64,000 bases of DNA. Source: Nitrosomonas sp. (lineage in GTDB: Bacteria > Pseudomonadota > Gammaproteobacteria > Burkholderiales > Nitrosomonadaceae). Made by a program: the position numbers and the translations under genes. Shown in pieces: positions 1-9,561 of this stretch. The stretch is from NCBI GenBank assembly GCA_024281675.1, contig JAMXAG010000001.1, positions 62,001 to 126,000 of the forward strand, in the 5' to 3' direction. Below the pieces are notes generated by a model. That model had not been told where the DNA came from. It made no database searches and saw only the letters and a list, made by a program, of their open reading frames with translations. How positions within the stretch are numbered: the stretch's first letter is position 1; the number at the start of each line of letters is the position of its first letter.

Positions 1-417
1 TCCAATCCAGCATATTGATTGGCAATTGGTTTAAACGTTAAACCAATAAAGGATCAGTTTCAAGCACTATATCAGTAAGGCAGACAAGAAGAAAATCGCA
101 TGTAAGCTTAAAAGTCTTTTTGTCTTTAAAATTTTTCGTTTGATCTGATAGCATAAAAACATTTATCTTTTACAGCATGAGTATGATTAAAAACATTTTT
201 ATGAGAAAATACTTTAGCGTTAATCGCAATCATACCTGCTTCAGTTTTAGTCGCTATTGGTAAAGTACAGCTTGACAACCTATTTAATTCTGGATATTTG
301 TGTTTCCAATAGTTCCAACGAATGGCTTAAGCTTGGGACTGACTATCAGCACCAAGATATGATCAACTGCAAAAGTACCGAAACACGGAACCATCTGTTC
401 TATAAGGACTGCAAGTT
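1..417. other. Intergenic region upstream of copA
   Basis: I see no convincing gene here. Positions 26-46 form a perfect 9-bp inverted repeat (TTGGTTTAA, spacer ACG, TTAAACCAA). It has no following T-run, so it could be an operator or the end of a neighbouring transcript. A TTGACA hexamer at 272-277 could be a -35 element for copA, but the -10 region after it is poor. I do not see a clear CueR-type dyad. An AAGGA ribosome binding site at 403-407 serves the next gene. Confidence 0.4.
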
Positions 418-2769
418 ATGACTCACGAACATCACGAACATCACGAGCATGTACAGCATGACCACGATCATCACACGAATCACCGTGCTATAGCGACCGA
501 TCCCGTTTGCGGCATGCAGGTCGATTCACATACAGCGAAGCATCGCGCTGAGCATAATGAACAAACTTACTATTTTTGCTCTGCCCACTGTCACGATAAA
601 TTCGTGGCCGAACCCGATATTTATCTAGTGGGCAAGATCCCAATCGAGGAATCCGCATCCGGCGCTATTTATACTTGTCCGATGCATTCACAAATCCGGC
701 AAGTCGGGCCGGGAAGTTGTCCGATTTGCGGCATGGCATTGGAGCCGGCAGAAGTATCACTTGACGATGTGGCTAGCCCGGAACTTGCTGACATGACCCG
801 TCGCTTCTGGATTGGCCTCATATTGACTGCGCCAGTCTTTATTCTGGAGATGGGCGGCCATCTAATTGGACTGCACCTCATGTCTACGCAGACTTCCAAT
901 TGGGTGCAATTGTCGTTGGCGACACCGGTTGTCTTGTGGACAGGGTGGCCGTTTTTCGTGCGCGGATGGCAATCGATCATGAACCGAGCGCTGAACATGT
1001 TCACACTGATTGCGATGGGCACCGGTGTGGCATGGATCTATAGCATCGTTGCCACTGTTGCGCCTGATCTCTTTCCCGATGCTTTTCGCAGCAGTGATGG
1101 ATCGGTCGCAGTTTATTTCGAGGCTGCGGCGGTTATCACTGTGCTGGTGTTATTGGGTCAGGTACTGGAATTACGCGCGCGCGAACGTACCTCGGGTGCG
1201 ATTAAAGCCTTGCTCAATTTGTCGCCGACTATCGCCCGCCGTCTTAACGATGCAGATGTGGAAGAGGAAATTAGCCTGGATCAGGTGGTAGCAGGCAACC
1301 GCCTGAGAGTTCGTCCCGGTGATCGAGTACCCGTCGACGGCATAGTGATCGAAGGTGGCTCAAACATTGACGAGTCGATGGTAACCGGAGAATCCATGCC
1401 GGTTCGCAAGCAACTCGACGACAAGGTGATCGGCGGCACCATCAACGGTCAGGGCAGTTTCGTGATGCGTGCTGAGAAAGTTGGACGTGACACGATGTTG
1501 GCGCAGATCGTTCGCATGGTATCGGAAGCGCAGCGCTCGCGCGCACCAATTCAGCGCTTGGCAGACATCGTCGCTGGCTGGTTCGTTCCGGCAGTCATTC
1601 TGATCGCCATACTTGCTTTTGCCGCCTGGGCGGTCTGGGGTCCGCCGCCCGCTATGGGATATGCGCTAATTGCCGCTGTCAGCGTGCTGATCATTGCTTG
1701 TCCATGCGCACTGGGTTTGGCGACACCGATGTCGATCATGGTCGGCATCGGACGGGGCGCGACCGAAGGCATTCTGATCAAAAATGCCGAAGCATTGGAA
1801 CTCATGGAGAAGATCGATACGATCGTGATTGACAAGACCGGCACGCTGACCGAAGGCAAGCCTAGGGTCACGGCAATTCGTACTACAGGTGAGATCAACG
1901 AAACTGAATTGTTGCGCCTCGCGGCCAGCCTGGAGCAGGGAAGCGAACACCCTTTGGCTGCCGCTATTGTTGCCGTAGCCAAAGAACGCTCAATTGTGCT
2001 GGCCAAGGCAACCGACTTTGATTCGCCGACTGGAAAAGGCGTGCTCGGTAATGTCGATGGTCATCGGATTGTTCTGGGCAACACCAAGTTTTTTGCAGAA
2101 TTGCATATCGACACTCGAGTGTTGGAAACGCAAGCAAATGAACTGCGTCAGAATGGGGCGACAGTGATCTTCGTAGCAGTCGATGGAGCGATTGCCGGTA
2201 TTGTCGCCATCGCTGACCCGGTGAAGGAATCAACACCCGGCGCTATCGATGCTTTGCACGCCGATGGTATCCGTATCGTCATGTTAACGGGTGACAACCG
2301 CACTACGGCTGAAGCAGTCGCCCGGCAACTGGGTATCGACGAAGTGGAAGCGGAAGTGTTACCCGATCAGAAGGCGGCAATCGTAACGCGATTGCGCGAG
2401 CAAGGGCGAGTGGTCGCCATGGCGGGCGATGGTGTCAACGATGCTCCGGCTTTGGCCACTGCCGATGTTGGCATTGCCATGGGTACGGGCACCGATGTTG
2501 CGATTGAAAGCGCGGGCGTAACCTTGCTGCGCGGCGATCTACTGGGCATTGTCCGGGCACGGCGCCTATCCGAAGCAACCATGCGTAACATCCGCCAAAA
2601 TCTGTTCTTCGCCTTTATCTACAATACGGCTGGTATACCGATCGCAGCCGGGTTGCTGTATCCGTTCTTCGGTATCTTGCTGTCACCGGTTTTTGCCGCG
2701 GCGGCAATGTCGCTATCTTCGGTCAGCGTGATCGGCAATGCATTGCGGTTGCGTACAGTCAAACTGTAG
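418..2769 (+). CDS. copA: Cu(I)-translocating P1B-type ATPase
   Basis: This inner-membrane ATPase exports copper at the cost of ATP. The N-terminus is very rich in His (residues 1-25). A YHS domain follows (DPVCGMQV, with later Cys residues), then a heavy-metal-binding domain (YTCPMH...CPICGMAL, about residues 85-110), instead of classical HMA domains. The P-type core has the TGES actuator loop, the membrane CPC site in [12 protein letters not shown], the DKTGTLT phosphorylation motif, SEHPLA and GDGVNDAP. The last two helices carry YN and MSLSS, the pattern of Cu(I) pumps (P1B-1). At 783 aa it is full length. AAGGA ten bases upstream supports the ATG. No CopZ or CueR gene is adjacent. A silver specificity cannot be excluded. 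Confidence 0.93.
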   Translation: MTHEHHEHHEHVQHDHDHHTNHRAIATDPVCGMQVDSHTAKHRAEHNEQTYYFCSAHCHDKFVAEPDIYLVGKIPIEESASGAIYTCPMHSQIRQVGPGSCPICGMALEPAEVSLDDVASPELADMTRRFWIGLILTAPVFILEMGGHLIGLHLMSTQTSNWVQLSLATPVVLWTGWPFFVRGWQSIMNRALNMFTLIAMGTGVAWIYSIVATVAPDLFPDAFRSSDGSVAVYFEAAAVITVLVLLGQVLELRARERTSGAIKALLNLSPTIARRLNDADVEEEISLDQVVAGNRLRVRPGDRVPVDGIVIEGGSNIDESMVTGESMPVRKQLDDKVIGGTINGQGSFVMRAEKVGRDTMLAQIVRMVSEAQRSRAPIQRLADIVAGWFVPAVILIAILAFAAWAVWGPPPAMGYALIAAVSVLIIACPCALGLATPMSIMVGIGRGATEGILIKNAEALELMEKIDTIVIDKTGTLTEGKPRVTAIRTTGEINETELLRLAASLEQGSEHPLAAAIVAVAKERSIVLAKATDFDSPTGKGVLGNVDGHRIVLGNTKFFAELHIDTRVLETQANELRQNGATVIFVAVDGAIAGIVAIADPVKESTPGAIDALHADGIRIVMLTGDNRTTAEAVARQLGIDEVEAEVLPDQKAAIVTRLREQGRVVAMAGDGVNDAPALATADVGIAMGTGTDVAIESAGVTLLRGDLLGIVRARRLSEATMRNIRQNLFFAFIYNTAGIPIAAGLLYPFFGILLSPVFAAAAMSLSSVSVIGNALRLRTVKL

Positions 2770-2933
2770 CTGTTATCACGATCGAACGGTACTCTGAATG
2801 AAAAACAATGATCCGACGAAGTCAGCCAAATTAATAGTCTCTCTGGGGAAGAGCAAATCCGGCATGCACTTTAAGGCTATAAAATTCAAGTAATGTGACG
2901 AAGCAACCTTAAAGCATCATTCGCTTTTTAGGT

Positions 2934-5309
2934 CTAAAAATTTTCGTAACGATTGATATCAAAAATACCTGCTACATGAGGCTCACGTTCTTTTTGCCAG
3001 TCTGTAATGTCATGCAGGATTTCCCAGAACTGCGGATGCGTGCGCCGCACTCCCCATGTGCTCACAATATGTTCGAAGTGTTCCTCCTTTTTGGCTATGC
3101 CCAGCAGCGATACAAATTCTTCAATATCCGAGGCGGGCACATCAAAAATGAAATTCGGATAGCTGCCGATAATGCCGGGGTATACTGTCATACGATCTTT
3201 TTCAGGCTGGTACCTCAATTCCTCACCCAATATAAAAGCAACGTTGGTGTGCGCACGATCCCGCAACAATGTATAGGCGGTACGCTTATCCTGATCATGC
3301 TTGACTCGCACGAATGTCACTTCCGGCAGCCGATTAATACCAGCCAGATGGGCCGCCGGGCGGGCAGCGATGGCAGACAGCGCTTGATCCGCTTTTTGTA
3401 TCCAAAGCGGCTGATCTGAACGGATACAGCTCATCGCTTGACAACGATTGATTGGATCATCCGCCATCGCATTAACGGATTCAAAGCGCTGAAGGATCCG
3501 TAAAGCAAGCTCCTGCTTTGGATCTTCAGTTGCGAAGCGCTCCGCCGAAGGCGATACATCGTCGATATTTTCGTAAAAAATGCCGAATTTAAGTTTGCCT
3601 GAATGTTGATACCAATCGTGCAGAATATCCGTGCGTTGACCATCAGGTATCAAGCGCAAGAAGTTATGTTCCGAGCTATTGCGTATCAAGTCGAAGTACA
3701 GTCTGGTCAAAAGTTGATGGGCAACATTGCCAAATACATTGTAATTCACCACCAGTATGTAATATGTGCGTTCAAGTAACGGATAATCCATGAGCCATAG
3801 CGTCTGAGGAATATCTCCGATCAATCCCCTGGCAACCGAAGCGCTATCGTAATGGCGGGCGATAGTCAGCAAGGCATCTTTATTCCGGTTATCGCCATCC
3901 CATAGATGATCCAGCGATGCGCCGCCGGGGTATTGCAATACATACTGACTGCGGCGTTGCGCCAGGTAATCGTTATGATGACTGAGATATCGAAGCCACT
4001 CCTCGCCCATCGCCAGCGGATCGTCGTTTTGCCCGGGCATCTCCAGTAACGGAACAGCTTGACGTTGATAAGCATTATTCGTAATAAAAGGATCAGATTC
4101 CGGATTCTGAAATAAAACCCAGAAGCGATCGCGTATCACATCGGTGGCGATCTGACCACGGCATACCGGCCCGTGGATGACATTGCGCACATAGTATTCT
4201 GCATCATCCAGCATGAACCGGTAACGAGCGTAAGCCGGAATGGCCGCAAACGTTGCAAACGGATTCACTCGTTCCGCATAACTGTACCCGGGCAAATCAC
4301 TCACAGGCCATTCATGAGCGAAAAATAACTCATTGATACGACGTTGCTTTGCATGGTTGAGCGGGTAAGGCATACGCCGTTTGTGCAGGATATTGCCGAC
4401 TATCGGGCGTATGCGGTAGAAAAACGGCTGTTCGGGGTCCTCATTGGGAAATACAGTGGAAATCGGTATGACATCCCTGCCGGGCGGTGTTGATGAGCGT
4501 ATTAACTCAAAAAAACGCAATTTACCATCCAGATCCGGAAAATACAGCGTTGCCATAAATAGGTGTTCATACAGCCAGCGTGCCACCAGTTTGCTGCGAT
4601 TATCATCGCGATTGAAAAACGATTCCCATTGCTGAAGCGATTCTTTCTCGCCACCGGTAAGCGTAACCGGTTCATCGGTAATTACCGCGCCTTTTTTGAC
4701 CCATCCGGCCAATAGCGCATATTCCTGATCGCTCAGTCCGGTAACCGCAAACGGCATGCCGCCGTATGGATAATCACGTGCATAATCGGAGAAATTCTCA
4801 CCGGAGACGCACTGATTTTTCCGAGTAATTCCCAGCTTAATCGAATCCGGTATTTTGCTGTTCGGCGGAAACGGGTACTGTTTCGCCAGCAATATCATTC
4901 CCGCTATCAAAGATTCGGACTGTGTGTCGCCAGATTGCAGAACAGAATGGAAGCCGCGTTCACGCCACCCCGAAACAGTCAATTCGTCAACACCTAGCCG
5001 GGTGGGCGGCATGGCTTCAGTACGCGCCCCACCATAAATTGACTCACGAAAGGCGCCGCGCAACAACCCTTCGACATTCTCCAGCTTTAGCTGGCATGGT
5101 GCATCAAAACAACTGTGGCATGACAGGCACTTTGCTTCGATGATTGGCCGAATTTCTTGGGTATAAGAAACCGGACGCTCAATCGGTGCTGGCGGTATTG
5201 CAGGGATAGGAATCTGGTTATTGCCAGAAATTGCATCTTGATAGTTTTGACAAGCAGACAATACAAAAAGCAAAGCTATGAAAGAGATAGATGAAAAAAC
5301 TGCCCGCAT
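2934..5309 (-). CDS. cti: Fatty acid cis/trans isomerase (Cti), lipoprotein
   Basis: Cti converts cis-unsaturated membrane phospholipid acyl chains to trans in the periplasm, which stiffens the membrane under solvent or heat stress. The product is 791 aa, the usual family size. It starts with a lipoprotein-type signal (hydrophobic stretch, then LSAC at about residue 20), whereas many homologues have a plain Sec signal. The cytochrome-c-type heme motif is visible as CLSCHSC near residue 60, as known for Cti. The gene is convergent with copA across a short gap with no obvious terminator and is probably transcribed alone. Family assignment rests on overall recognition of the sequence and the heme motif. 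Confidence 0.88.
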   Translation of the reverse strand: MRAVFSSISFIALLFVLSACQNYQDAISGNNQIPIPAIPPAPIERPVSYTQEIRPIIEAKCLSCHSCFDAPCQLKLENVEGLLRGAFRESIYGGARTEAMPPTRLGVDELTVSGWRERGFHSVLQSGDTQSESLIAGMILLAKQYPFPPNSKIPDSIKLGITRKNQCVSGENFSDYARDYPYGGMPFAVTGLSDQEYALLAGWVKKGAVITDEPVTLTGGEKESLQQWESFFNRDDNRSKLVARWLYEHLFMATLYFPDLDGKLRFFELIRSSTPPGRDVIPISTVFPNEDPEQPFFYRIRPIVGNILHKRRMPYPLNHAKQRRINELFFAHEWPVSDLPGYSYAERVNPFATFAAIPAYARYRFMLDDAEYYVRNVIHGPVCRGQIATDVIRDRFWVLFQNPESDPFITNNAYQRQAVPLLEMPGQNDDPLAMGEEWLRYLSHHNDYLAQRRSQYVLQYPGGASLDHLWDGDNRNKDALLTIARHYDSASVARGLIGDIPQTLWLMDYPLLERTYYILVVNYNVFGNVAHQLLTRLYFDLIRNSSEHNFLRLIPDGQRTDILHDWYQHSGKLKFGIFYENIDDVSPSAERFATEDPKQELALRILQRFESVNAMADDPINRCQAMSCIRSDQPLWIQKADQALSAIAARPAAHLAGINRLPEVTFVRVKHDQDKRTAYTLLRDRAHTNVAFILGEELRYQPEKDRMTVYPGIIGSYPNFIFDVPASDIEEFVSLLGIAKKEEHFEHIVSTWGVRRTHPQFWEILHDITDWQKEREPHVAGIFDINRYENF

Positions 5310-5709
5310 GAATAAAAACCATCGCTTAAATAAATTGAAAAGACTCTACCAGATAACGAATTGTTTCGCAGTGCAATATATTAGCTATAGCACTCTCGAA
5401 AACTCGTTAGTTATTGTATGCACATAAAATGGTAATGATATTTTTATTAACTGCTTATGAACCGCCATTAATATCGTCCAAGATGTATTGGTGGTCAGAA
5501 AATTAGAAAGCCGCTTTATCTATTGATTAAGAGGAGCAGGTCATTTATTGATTTCAGCAAATCTTGCCTGGCAACATTCGAAACGGTTGGTGATAAATTT
5601 AATGCTTTTTGGCCCAAATATCATGAGAAATGTCCCACGGGCCACTGCCATTTCCCAATAGTTTATTCATAATAAGCTCTGTCAAATGCTGATAGAGGAG
5701 TATATAAAA
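5310..5709. other. Intergenic region, no gene seen
   Basis: This stretch separates the divergent cti and metallo-hydrolase genes and must hold both promoters. It is A+T-rich and I recognise no operator or RNA. A GAGGAG ribosome binding site at 5695-5700 fixes the start of the next gene at 5710 rather than at the upstream in-frame ATG at 5686. Confidence 0.4.
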
Positions 5710-6480
5710 ATGCAATTCACGCAAATCCGGAACGCAACCCTTAAAATTAACTATGCAGGCAAGAAAATACTGATTGATCCTTGGTTGGCAAAAAAAGGTG
5801 CAGTACCAGGATTTGGCGGAACGATCAATGATCACATCCGCAATCCGACGGCTGAACTGTCGATGCCTGTCAACGAGATCGTTGATGTGGATGCAGTTAT
5901 TTTAACGCATAATCATCCGGATCATTGGGACGAGGCAGCCAAGAATGCCATTCCTAAAGATATGCCATTTTTTGTGCAACATGAAAAAGACGCGCAGGCG
6001 GTGAGGTCGGCGGGGTTTGGCAACGTTCGCGTGCTTGGTGAAAGTAATGATTACGAGGGCATTACGCTGATCAAAACACCAGGCCAGCACGGCAGGCCTA
6101 AGGTACTGGAAGACATGAAAGATTTGCTGGGAGAAGTGAGTGGTGTCATTTTCAAGCACCCGGATGAGAAAACGTTTTATATTGCCGGGGATACGGTCTG
6201 GTGCCAGGCGGTCGAAAATAATCTGAAGCAATACCATCCTGACATCGTCGTCCTCAATAGCTGCGATGCCCAAGTCATTGGTAACGAATCAATCATCATG
6301 GGTAAGCAGGATATATACGAAGTCTATCAAGCCGCGCCTGGGGCAACGATTATTGCCAGTCACATGGAAGCGGTGAACCATGCTACGTTATCCAGAAAGG
6401 AACTGCGCGAGTTTCTGAGTGAAAAGGCCATGACGCAACGGGTATTAGTACCTGAAGACGGTGAGTCTTATACCTTTTGA
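5710..6480 (+). CDS. MBL-fold metal-dependent hydrolase (UlaG-like)
   Basis: This 256-aa protein belongs to the metallo-beta-lactamase superfamily. The Zn-binding signature is seen as LTHNHPDHWD, followed by GDTVW and a late ASHMEAVNH motif. It lacks a signal peptide and is probably cytosolic. The N-terminus (NYAGKKILIDPWL) is typical of the UlaG-like branch, whose members hydrolyse lactones, phosphoesters or unknown small molecules, so the substrate cannot be told. I chose the ATG at 5710 because GAGGAG lies ten bases upstream. A regulator gene on the same strand follows after about 120 bp. Some GlxA-type regulators sit beside such hydrolases, but a functional link is only inference. Confidence 0.82.
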   Translation: MQFTQIRNATLKINYAGKKILIDPWLAKKGAVPGFGGTINDHIRNPTAELSMPVNEIVDVDAVILTHNHPDHWDEAAKNAIPKDMPFFVQHEKDAQAVRSAGFGNVRVLGESNDYEGITLIKTPGQHGRPKVLEDMKDLLGEVSGVIFKHPDEKTFYIAGDTVWCQAVENNLKQYHPDIVVLNSCDAQVIGNESIIMGKQDIYEVYQAAPGATIIASHMEAVNHATLSRKELREFLSEKAMTQRVLVPEDGESYTF

Positions 6481-6597
6481 TTCAAAACCGGAATGATGAA
6501 TCAGCCTTGCCAGATAGGTCATTGGTTAAAATGGTCGAATCATGTATAAGCATCAGTCGTAAGATGCTGAAAACGTTCTAATCAGCGAGGTTTCATC

Positions 6598-7581
6598 ATG
6601 TCTGTCCCATTAGTTGCAGTTGTTGCCTTTAACCATTTCAGCCCTTTTCACTTGTCAGTACCATGCATTATTTTCGGTGATCTCTTGCATGATCAGAAAT
6701 TATTCGAGCTCAGGATCTATGCCAATGAATCCGGTGCACTACGTTCGAATGAGGGATTGAGTGTTGAATCATCGCTGAGCGTAGATGAACTGGCGCAAGC
6801 TGATATCATCATCGTACCTTCCTGGCGGGATCCTGCCGAAAAACCAGACCAGTCAATGCTGGATGCCTTGGTGATAGCACATGAACGAGGTGGTCAGATT
6901 GTCGGACTCTGTTTGGGCACTTATGTACTTGCTTATGCCGGGTTACTGAAAAATCACAGGGCTGCGACACATTGGGAGTTTGAACAGGATTTCATCAGCC
7001 GTTTTCCTGATGTAAAACTGGATAGCAATGCGTTGTATGTCGATGATGATCGTTTGATTACTTCCGCAGGAACAGCAGCCGGTCTTGACTGTTGTCTGTA
7101 CCTGGTTCGTCAGCATTACGGTAGCGTAATTGCTAATAAACTGGCTAGGCGCATGGTGATTCCTCCCTATCGGGAAGGTGGTCAGGCGCAATTTATTGAG
7201 CGGCCCGTTCCTGTTTCAACACAAGACATCAGAATCAATACGCTTCTGGATTACTTGAGAAACAATTTAAATCAGGCGCATGGTCTGGACGAACTGGCGC
7301 AATACAGCAAGATGAGCCGACGCACTTTCACACGGCAGTTTTACAAGGCCACAGGAATGTCTGTTGGTGAATGGCTGATCGTTGAACGCATACAGCGAAG
7401 TCAGGAGTTGCTCGAATCCACTTCCTTGCCGATTGATGCCATTGCGGTGCAGGTAGGCTTTCAATCTGCCACGTCACTGCGCCAACATTTCAAGAACAGG
7501 CTTGATGTAACACCCAGTGAATGGCGAAAAACCTTTCAAGGCAAGCAGCCGATAAAAGTTAATGGGGCTGTAGTAGATTAG
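6598..7581 (+). CDS. GlxA-type AraC-family regulator, 3' end altered by IS
   Basis: This transcription factor has an N-terminal DJ-1/PfpI-like domain (about residues 1-190, with a GLCLGTYVLAYAG elbow) and a C-terminal AraC DNA-binding domain with two helix-turn-helix units (about residues 215-315, including SRRTFTRQFYKATG and VGFQSATSLRQHFK). The effector is unknown. The last codons (GAVVD and stop) lie inside the left end of an IS1595-family element inserted at 7563. Joining the flanks and dropping one 8-bp duplicate restores a reading frame ending NQASNV and a TGA at 8302-8304. The insertion therefore replaced only six residues after the DNA-binding domain, and the protein is probably still functional. 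Confidence 0.88.
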   Translation: MSVPLVAVVAFNHFSPFHLSVPCIIFGDLLHDQKLFELRIYANESGALRSNEGLSVESSLSVDELAQADIIIVPSWRDPAEKPDQSMLDALVIAHERGGQIVGLCLGTYVLAYAGLLKNHRAATHWEFEQDFISRFPDVKLDSNALYVDDDRLITSAGTAAGLDCCLYLVRQHYGSVIANKLARRMVIPPYREGGQAQFIERPVPVSTQDIRINTLLDYLRNNLNQAHGLDELAQYSKMSRRTFTRQFYKATGMSVGEWLIVERIQRSQELLESTSLPIDAIAVQVGFQSATSLRQHFKNRLDVTPSEWRKTFQGKQPIKVNGAVVD

Positions 7582-8275
7582 CTTAGATGTTAGGCTAATC
7601 AAATGAAGATAAGTCATTGTAGATTATTGAAGAAAATACAGTTAAGGTTACTAGAGTTTTTTGTACTGGAAGTTACAGCGAGATCAGCAGCAGATATATT
7701 GGGGATTCAGCCTAATAGTGCAGTGCTGTTTTATCGCAAAATACGGGAAGTTATTGCGTACCATCTGGAACAAGAATCTCATGAAATCTTTGATGGTGTA
7801 GTTGAATTGGATGAAAGCTATTTTGGTGGTGTTCGTAAAGGTAAACGTGGTCGAGGTGCTGCAGGTAAAGTTGCTGTATTTGGCATATTGAAGCGAGGCG
7901 GCAAAGTCTACACCAAGGTTGTAGGAGATACGAAGTCGGAAACGTTAATGCCTTTGATAACGAGAAAAATCGCGCCAGACAGCATAGTTTATACAGACTG
8001 TTATCGTAGTTACAATGCACTTGATGTGAGCCACTTCTATCATGAACGAATCAATCACTCTACGCTATTTGCGCAGGGTAAGAATCACATTAATGGTATT
8101 GAAAACTTTTGGAATCAGGCTAAACGAGTCTTAAGAAAATACAATGGAATCCTCAAAGAATCATTTCCATTGTTTCTCAAAGAATGTGAATTTAGATTCA
8201 ATTATGGAACACCTAAACAACAGTTGAAAATATTGAAAAATTGGACTCAAATTTAACCTAATCTACTACAGCCCC
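7564..8275 (+). mobile_element. IS1595-family insertion sequence (IS1016-like), complete
   Basis: The element is 712 bp long and bounded by perfect 18-bp terminal inverted repeats (7564-7581, GGGGCTGTAGTAGATTAG, and its reverse complement at 8258-8275). The flanks carry an identical 8-bp target duplication, AAGTTAAT, at 7556-7563 and 8276-8283. Size, GGGG-starting ends and 8-bp duplication fit the IS1016 subgroup of IS1595. One intact transposase gene fills it. Intact ends and identical duplicates suggest a recent insertion. Confidence 0.93.
7603..8256 (+). CDS. IS1595-family DDE transposase (ISXO2-like)
   Basis: This 217-aa transposase catalyses movement of the surrounding element. The ISXO2-like catalytic domain is evident from VELDESYFGG (first Asp), VYTDCYRSY (second Asp) and a downstream HINGIENFWNQAKRVLRKYNG stretch, which in this family carries Asn or Glu as the last active-site position. 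The short N-terminus has only a helix-turn-helix-like segment and lacks the zinc ribbon of longer IS1595 transposases, as expected for the small IS1016 type. No frameshift is visible, so it may be active. Confidence 0.93.
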   Translation: MKISHCRLLKKIQLRLLEFFVLEVTARSAADILGIQPNSAVLFYRKIREVIAYHLEQESHEIFDGVVELDESYFGGVRKGKRGRGAAGKVAVFGILKRGGKVYTKVVGDTKSETLMPLITRKIAPDSIVYTDCYRSYNALDVSHFYHERINHSTLFAQGKNHINGIENFWNQAKRVLRKYNGILKESFPLFLKECEFRFNYGTPKQQLKILKNWTQI

Positions 8276-8435
8276 AAGTTAATAATCAAGCAAGCAATGT
8301 TTGACAAGTATCTTTTCTTATACCCATGTTTAGAGGAACTGGCATTGATGCGCCCTGCTGGCGCTTAACAATGTGTGAAATAAGCGAATGAGTTGTTTTT
8401 TTCTTATATTCATTTCATTTTTTGGAGAGTGAGCT

Positions 8436-9230
8436 ATGGTAGGTTATGTTGACGAGGTCGTCATTCCTTACGATCGAGATTTGGGCCCAGTGCTTTTTGA
8501 TCACTATGGGTTAGATACGGCGCGGCGCATTGCAGAACAATCACCCTACAATGTGCTTGAGATTGCTGCCGGCACCGGCATTGTCACCCGGCACTTGCGT
8601 AACTTGTTGGCTGAAGACACTCACTTGACTGCGATTGACATCAGCGACTCGATGATGGATCTTGCGCGCACAAAGTTTCTCCCCGACGAGCAAGTTACAT
8701 TCCAAAATGCAGACGCCACGTCGTTGCCGTTCAATGACGAAGCGTTCGATGCGGTAGTTTGCCAGTTCGGAATTATGTTCTTCGATCAATCAATGGCGTT
8801 TCGGGAGGCGCATCGGGTGCTGAGGGGCAAAGGCCGTTACTTGTTCCGCGTCTGGGATTCGGAACGGTATAACCCATTCGCCAGCTTGAGCTTTGAGGTG
8901 TTAAAGCAATTTTTTCCGACGGATACGCCCCGATTTCTGTTCGATCCCGTTTCTTGTCACAAAATTGATCCGCTCAAAGAACAACTAATACATACTGGCT
9001 TTGATCCCATAGTCATCTCGATTCAGCGCCATGAATACGATGTTCTCGATGTATCCGCCTTTGCACGCGCGCTGGTGTATTCACCACTCCTTTTTGAAGT
9101 CAGAGACCGCGGCGGCGTTAACCCTGACGAGATTGCGGAGGCACTGACGGAAGCGTTTAAAAAAGAATATGGTTCAAATCCCATGCGATATCCGATGCAA
9201 GCCATACTGTTTGAAACGGAAAAGCCTTAA
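8436..9230 (+). CDS. Class I SAM-dependent methyltransferase
   Basis: This 264-aa protein has the Rossmann-fold methyltransferase core. Motif I is VLEIAAGTGIVTRHL (about residues 45-60), the acidic loop is LTAIDISDSMMDLA, and motif IV is FDAVVCQFGIMFF. It belongs to the broad Methyltransf_11/25 group, whose members methylate small molecules or quinones. The substrate cannot be read from the sequence. A GGAG box about 12 bases upstream supports the ATG. It appears monocistronic, with the IS remnant junction upstream and a non-coding gap downstream. Confidence 0.82.
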   Translation: MVGYVDEVVIPYDRDLGPVLFDHYGLDTARRIAEQSPYNVLEIAAGTGIVTRHLRNLLAEDTHLTAIDISDSMMDLARTKFLPDEQVTFQNADATSLPFNDEAFDAVVCQFGIMFFDQSMAFREAHRVLRGKGRYLFRVWDSERYNPFASLSFEVLKQFFPTDTPRFLFDPVSCHKIDPLKEQLIHTGFDPIVISIQRHEYDVLDVSAFARALVYSPLLFEVRDRGGVNPDEIAEALTEAFKKEYGSNPMRYPMQAILFETEKP

Positions 9231-9256
9231 GTTTTAACGGAAAAGCCTTAAGTTTT
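9215..9256 (+). repeat. 21-bp perfect tandem duplication at a stop codon
   Basis: Positions 9215-9235 and 9236-9256 are identical copies of a 21-bp unit that contains the last codons and TAA stop of the methyltransferase gene. The second copy lies outside the gene and is translationally silent. It looks like a replication-slippage event. Confidence 0.9.
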
Positions 9257-9561
9257 GAATGCTGTCGTGCCATTACTCAAAGAAGAATTTGTGGGCATTC
9301 AGTGGTTACTGGAATTGTCCAAAAGTAATCAGTCATCAATCAAGAATTGAGAAGTTTTAGTAAAAGTGCCATACAGCGTATCGTCTAACCACATGGACTC
9401 CATTTTTGACAGCACATACCTCAAATAAAGCTCAAACTGAACGGGTTGAAGTCCGGTAGACTATAGGTCACAGTTTACAACGCAGTCAGCTGCTTTTTAA
9501 ACACCCAACTTCTGGAGGGCAGTTTAAGCCCGGGCTGATTCAACCAAAGGAAATTATTTGT
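9257..9561. other. Intergenic region, no gene seen
   Basis: About 300 bp without a recognisable gene or RNA. The end carries AAAGGAAA near 9548-9555, a ribosome binding site for the large secreted protein that follows. No clear terminator for the upstream gene was found. Confidence 0.35.
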
